Shown: one piece after another, positions 60,055 to 64,000 of the stretch
How positions within the stretch are numbered: the stretch's first letter is position 1
Layout: each line of letters opens with the position of its first letter
Assembly: GCF_965638725.1 (NCBI RefSeq)
Contig: NC_134970.1
Location: forward strand, 7,608,001 to 7,672,000
Origin: Aptenodytes patagonicus
Lineage: Eukaryota; Chordata; Aves; Sphenisciformes; Spheniscidae
DNA: 64,000 nucleotides
Direction of reading: 5' to 3'
The notes under the pieces: model-generated
What the model was told of the DNA's origin: nothing
Databases searched by the model: none
What the model saw: the letters and a program-made list of their open reading frames with translations, nothing else
Program-made: the position numbers and the translations under genes

Positions 60055-61175
60055 TGTGGTGAGTTTTACCTTGGCTCGATACCAGGTGCCCAAGCTGCTC
60101 TATCACTCCCCCTCCTCAACTCGACAGGGGGAGAAGAAATATGACAAAAGGCTCATGGGTTGAGATAAGGACAGGGAGATCACTCACCAATTACCATCAT
60201 GGGCAAAACAGACTCAACTCGGGGAAATTAATTTAATTTATTGCCAATCAAAATCAGAGTAGGGTAACGAGAAGTAAAACCAAACCTTAAAACACCTTCC
60301 CCCTACCCCTCCCTTCTTCCTGGGCTCAACTTCACTCCCAATTTCTATACCTCCTCCCCCCCGAGTGGCACAGGGGGATGGGGAATGAGGGTTGCAGTCA
60401 GTTCATCACACATTGTCTCTGCTGCTCCTTCCTCCTCATGCTCTTTCCCTGCTCCAGCATGGCAGACAGTCCTCCACAAACTTCTCCAACATGGGTCCTT
60501 CCCACAGGCTGCAGTTCACTAACTGCTCCAGCGTGGGTCCGTTCCATGTGTCCTTTCCACGGGGTGCTGTCCTTCAGGAACAGACTGCTCCAGCGGGGGT
60601 CCCCCATGGGTTCACAAGTCCTGCCAGCATACCTGCTCCGGTGTGGACTCCTCTCTCCACGGGGCCACAGGTCCTGCCAGAAGACCTGCTCCAGCATGGG
60701 CTCTCCACGGGGTCACAGCCTCCTTCGGGCACATCCACCTGCTCCGGTGTGGGGTCCTCCATGGGCTGCAGATGGATATCTGCTCCACCATTAACCTTCA
60801 TGGGCTGCAAGAGGACAACCTGCTTCACCATGGTCTTTACCATGGGCTGCAGGGGAATCTCTGCTCCGACCCCTGGAGCACCTCCTCCCCCTCTTTCTTC
60901 ATTGACCATGATGTCTGCAGGGCTGTTTCTCTCACATATTCTCAGTCCTCTTTTCTGGCTGCTGTTGAGCAGCATTTTTTTCCCCTTCTTAAACATGTTA
61001 TCACAGAGGCACTACCACTGTTGCTAATTGGCTCAGCCTTGGCCAGTGGCGGGTCCATCTTGGAGCCAGATGGCATTGGCTCTATCGGACATAGGGGAAG
61101 CTTCTAGCAGCTTCTCACAGAAGCCACCCCTGTAGCCCCCCCACTACCAAAACCTTGCCACACAAACCCAATACA
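60055..61175 (-). mobile_element. Solo ERVL-type LTR with internal minisatellite
   Basis: 1,121-bp element. On the minus strand it begins TGTATTGGGTTTGTGTGGCA and ends with CACCACA. It is flanked by perfect 5-bp duplications CCTTA (60,050-60,054 and 61,176-61,180). It contains repeated CTGCTCCRGYGTGGG-type units between about 60,430 and 60,890. I recognise it as a widespread avian ERV LTR. No internal viral genes adjoin it. Open frames inside it come from the repeat units. Confidence 0.85.
60430..60890 (+). repeat. Minisatellite inside the LTR
   Basis: Roughly a dozen imperfect copies, about 30-45 bp each, built on ACCTGCTCCGGTGTGG and CCACGGGG or CCATGGGCTGCAG half-units. Confidence 0.75.
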
Positions 61176-61180
61176 CCTTA

Positions 61181-62020
61181 TTTACCAATTCTGGCAAGGG
61201 GAGGGGGTGGATAGAAGAAATCTGCAGAGCAGGAGCTCCTTGGCACAAAAGCACAGGTTCTTTACAAAGAACTATCTCTGAGGTTATTTATTTTGCCAAG
61301 TAGGCCAGCTTCTTCAGTAAGCTCTACATCTTCCCAGTGAAACAAAGCAGCCTGAAGATAAGATTTGTTCAAGCATTTTTAAATCTCCATTTCTAAAACA
61401 GTTCAATGCAGTAGTCAGCTTTGCCTGACCCATAATCTTTAAATAAGCCCACAGAGCGATCAGGTCACTCTGCCACCAGGTCAGGTTTTCTGAGGTGCAA
61501 TAAAGATATTCTAGAAATCCTGCCAGTTTTTCCTGGACTTTTTTCCTTTGAGGCAGTCTATCACTGTCCGCGAGTTTAGGGCAATAATCAAGCCTGACAG
61601 TTTACTCTGAGAACTGCTATTTTCAGGGACTGATTGTTAGACTTTAACAATGTGCAGTGGAGCCAATTTAAAGATGTTCTTGAACTTATCTGTGAAGTTC
61701 AAATCTGAAAGCAAATCTTTGTGATTTGCCAGACACAAACTTCTTAATTGTATCTACTGAGAACTTCTTAAAACCATCCCAAGCCATTTCCTGGAGAAGC
61801 AAACTGAGTATATGAAATTGCTTGCTTTGACTTTTCAGTCACAAGCCCCTTGAAATTTTAACCTCTTTGGAACCTGCACTGGGTTTTCTCATTGAATCCA
61901 GAACGACTACTTCAAATTAGTACTAGCAATAATCTGTACAGTTTTCCCTTAGAAAAGCCAAAAAAAAATCACTAACAAACTTTTTTTCCTAAAGAAAACC
62001 TTTAACATTTGTATTTAACA
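61181..62020. other. Unassigned AT-rich sequence
   Basis: I read this on the minus strand for lysozyme exon 2 and found no match. No repeat ends recognised. Confidence 0.4.
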
Positions 62021-62022
62021 GA

Positions 62023-62366
62023 GAGGAAAGGAAAAAGGAAAGGAAAGGAAAGGAAAGGAAAGGAAAGGAAAGGAAAGGAAAGGAAAGGAAAGGAAAGGAA
62101 AGGAAAGGGAAAGGAAAGGAAAGGAAAGGAAAGGAAAGGAAAGGAAAGGAAAGGAAAGGAAAGGAAAGGAAAGGAAAGGAAAGGAAAGGAAAGGAAAGGA
62201 AAGGAAAGGAAAGGAAAGGAAAGGAAAGGAAAGGAAAGGAAAGGAAAGGAAAGGAAAGGAAAGGAAAGGAAAGGAAAGGAAAGGAAAGGAAAGGAAAGGA
62301 AAGGAAAGGAAAGGAAAGGAAAGGAAGGGAAGGGAAGGGAAGGGAAAGGGAAGGGAAGGGAAGGGA
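62023..62366 (+). repeat. GGAAA pentanucleotide array
   Basis: About 340 bp of near-perfect (AAAGG)n, 60 or more copies, drifting to AAGGG units from about 62,323. One strand is pure purine. It produces a meaningless Lys/Gly/Glu reading frame. Confidence 0.97.
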
Positions 62367-64000
62367 CCAGGAAATTAATTGTATGATCTGTGATTGTGAA
62401 ACTGTAAAAAAGAAACAGCTGAAATGTATAATTTTGGTTCTGATGTGAAATGTTACTGATTTTCTACTAATAAATACTGACCCATGTTCCTGTGTTCCAG
62501 CATCTTTCCTTTCTGCCTCCCTAGCACAGGCCTGTCTAAAGGGGATGTCTCTTAATGCCTAGCAAAAGCAGAATAGGAATTGAAAAATTCTGTTTTGAAC
62601 TCAAACATCTATCACTGCCACAGGTTATGAAAAAAACACTCCCAAAGATACATAGTTACAGGCATAGATATAGATGTATATAAAAAAATTCCTTTTATTG
62701 TAATAAGATGGGAAGTCTATACCAGTCTAAATCCCATGAGAATTCCAGGTACTACAATAATGGCAGATAGAAAATTGGAGTCCTTTCCTATTTTAAAATC
62801 TCCATTGTGCTAAATGGCCTTGTGACACCAAATAACCCTGAAAAAAAAGACCTTGAGTCTCAAATTGTTCCAGTGAGCCCAGACCTGGATATGAAGAAAA
62901 AATTCAACACTGCAAGGAATAAAAGTGTCTCAAGTTGGATGGATATATTCCAAAAGTCACCCACCACCCAGGTTTCTAATCACATCTGGTGTGTTAATTC
63001 TGCCCATTTTATTGTCTCCCCTTCTCCCTCCTTGAGGACAATAGGCTGAAAAGGATGGGTTGCCTTAATGAATGGATTACTAGAGGCAGCCAAATGACCA
63101 TGGCTCCAACATGGCAGAGTCTTGGAAAATCTGAGTTGGGTAGTAGGGGTGGTGACTTTGAAGGAGCAGGAAGGATAACAACTTTATCGCAAGAAAAAGT
63201 TATGTCCTCAGTTTTCTGTGGTTTCCATAGTAGTTAGCAAGTCCCAGCTCTTCAGGTCACTCTCCTGAGCAATGAGCCTGAATCACCCTCCTATGCTCTG
63301 GCCAAAGTCTACTTCCCTCAGCCTTGGCAGAACCCATATGCTGAGAAGACTGTTCGCCATCCTACTGCTAGTTAGTAATTCCTTCATCACTTTGGTCGCT
63401 TGGGGTCAGCTGTCCTGGCTGTGTCCCCTCCCAGCCTCTTGTCCACCCCCAGCCTACTTACTGGGGGGGCAGTGTAAGAAACAGAGAAAGTCTTGATGCT
63501 GTGCAAGCACTGTTCAGCAATAGGTAAAACACTGGTGTGTTACCAGCACTGTCTTAGTCATAAATCCAAAACACAGCATGATATGGGCTGCTATGACAAG
63601 ACATTAGCTCCATCCTGGTCAAATGCAGTACAACGTGTAAAAGGGTGGAATATGTTTGTGACCACAGCAGGAAGAAAAGAGCTGCAGTGCAGCAGAAATG
63701 GTTAGTGCAATTCAAGAGTGATATTGCTGAGCAAGCAGAATAGACCAGGGAGGATCAATGTGGATTGACAAGACTGTTAACATAGGGCTAGATTCATGCA
63801 TTAACCAAAGACTAGCCTGTGTGAGAATGTCTGTTAGGCAGGTGAATGAAGGTGTGAACCTGTGTTCCTTGGTTTAGAAAAATGGTGTTGTGTTTGTTAT
63901 TGTAGATGTAGATCTGCAGTCTACTTCTCTTCTGAACAGTACTAAAAGTGATCTTGTACCCTTGAGTCTTGTATGTGTTTGGTAGATTATAGTTTCTGTG
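62367..64000. other. Unassigned sequence to window end
   Basis: No exon with convincing borders on either strand; no lysozyme exon 1 or 2. No transposon ends recognised. Confidence 0.4.

Noticed and set aside
60392-61107. Overlapping open frames of 138-211 codons
   Set aside because: They lie inside the solo LTR and come from its minisatellite units.
61425-61475. Minus-strand reading with a DYG motif resembling lysozyme exon 2
   Set aside because: The rest of the exon 2 core (INS, WC, cysteine spacing) is missing and there are no matching splice borders.
62009-62386. 125-codon Lys/Gly/Glu frame
   Set aside because: It is the GGAAA simple repeat.

Overview
The window is vertebrate nuclear DNA, almost certainly from a bird. 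It carries CR1 LINE 3' ends, two avian-type endogenous-retrovirus solo LTRs with perfect 5-bp target-site duplications, short GC-rich introns, and part of a calcium-binding C-type lysozyme of the kind known from pigeon egg white.

The dominant feature is one complete gene on the minus strand, CACNA1S, encoding the pore subunit (CaV1.1, the dihydropyridine receptor) of the skeletal-muscle L-type calcium channel. Its ATG is at 51,697 and its stop at 2,127-2,129. I assembled 44 coding exons with canonical GT-AG borders. They total 5,553 nt in one open frame (1,850 residues), with the same exon count as human CACNA1S. The four-domain channel is intact: four S4 voltage sensors, the E/E/E/E selectivity filter (E292, E615, E1015, E1324), the beta-subunit-binding AID helix, the skeletal-type II-III loop used for coupling to RyR1, an EF-hand, an IQ motif and a distal C-terminal domain. 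A 57-nt in-frame exon (15,766-15,822) matches mammalian alternative exon 29, so a 1,831-residue short form is also possible.

Layout: 1-1,918 is downstream flank with no recognised gene. 1,919-2,387 holds the last exon and a poly(A) signal. 2,388-51,536 is the exon/intron body; its introns contain CR1 fragments (9.3-9.7, 21.1-21.7, 40.7-40.9 and 41.4-41.5 kb), a solo LTR (7,229-7,824) and TG- and TA-rich simple repeats. About 200-265 bp upstream of the ATG lie a perfect MEF2 consensus and a CAGCTG E-box, fitting a muscle promoter. 52-57 kb is intergenic and holds a CpG island (about 54.08-54.76 kb) with no recognised gene and a long TATATACACA microsatellite.

At 57,012-57,524, still on the minus strand, are exons 3 and 4 of a C-type lysozyme gene with exact splice borders and a stop codon. 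Exon 3 is 79 nt and splits the Trp108 codon, as in known lysozyme genes. Exons 1 and 2 were not found. The 6.5 kb where they should lie is filled with a CR1 fragment, retroviral LTR pieces, a 1.1-kb solo ERVL-type LTR with an internal minisatellite, and a 340-bp GGAAA array. Either intron 2 is greatly expanded or the gene has lost its 5' half. This partial lysozyme gene and the conserved cassette exon 29 are the two most useful finds.
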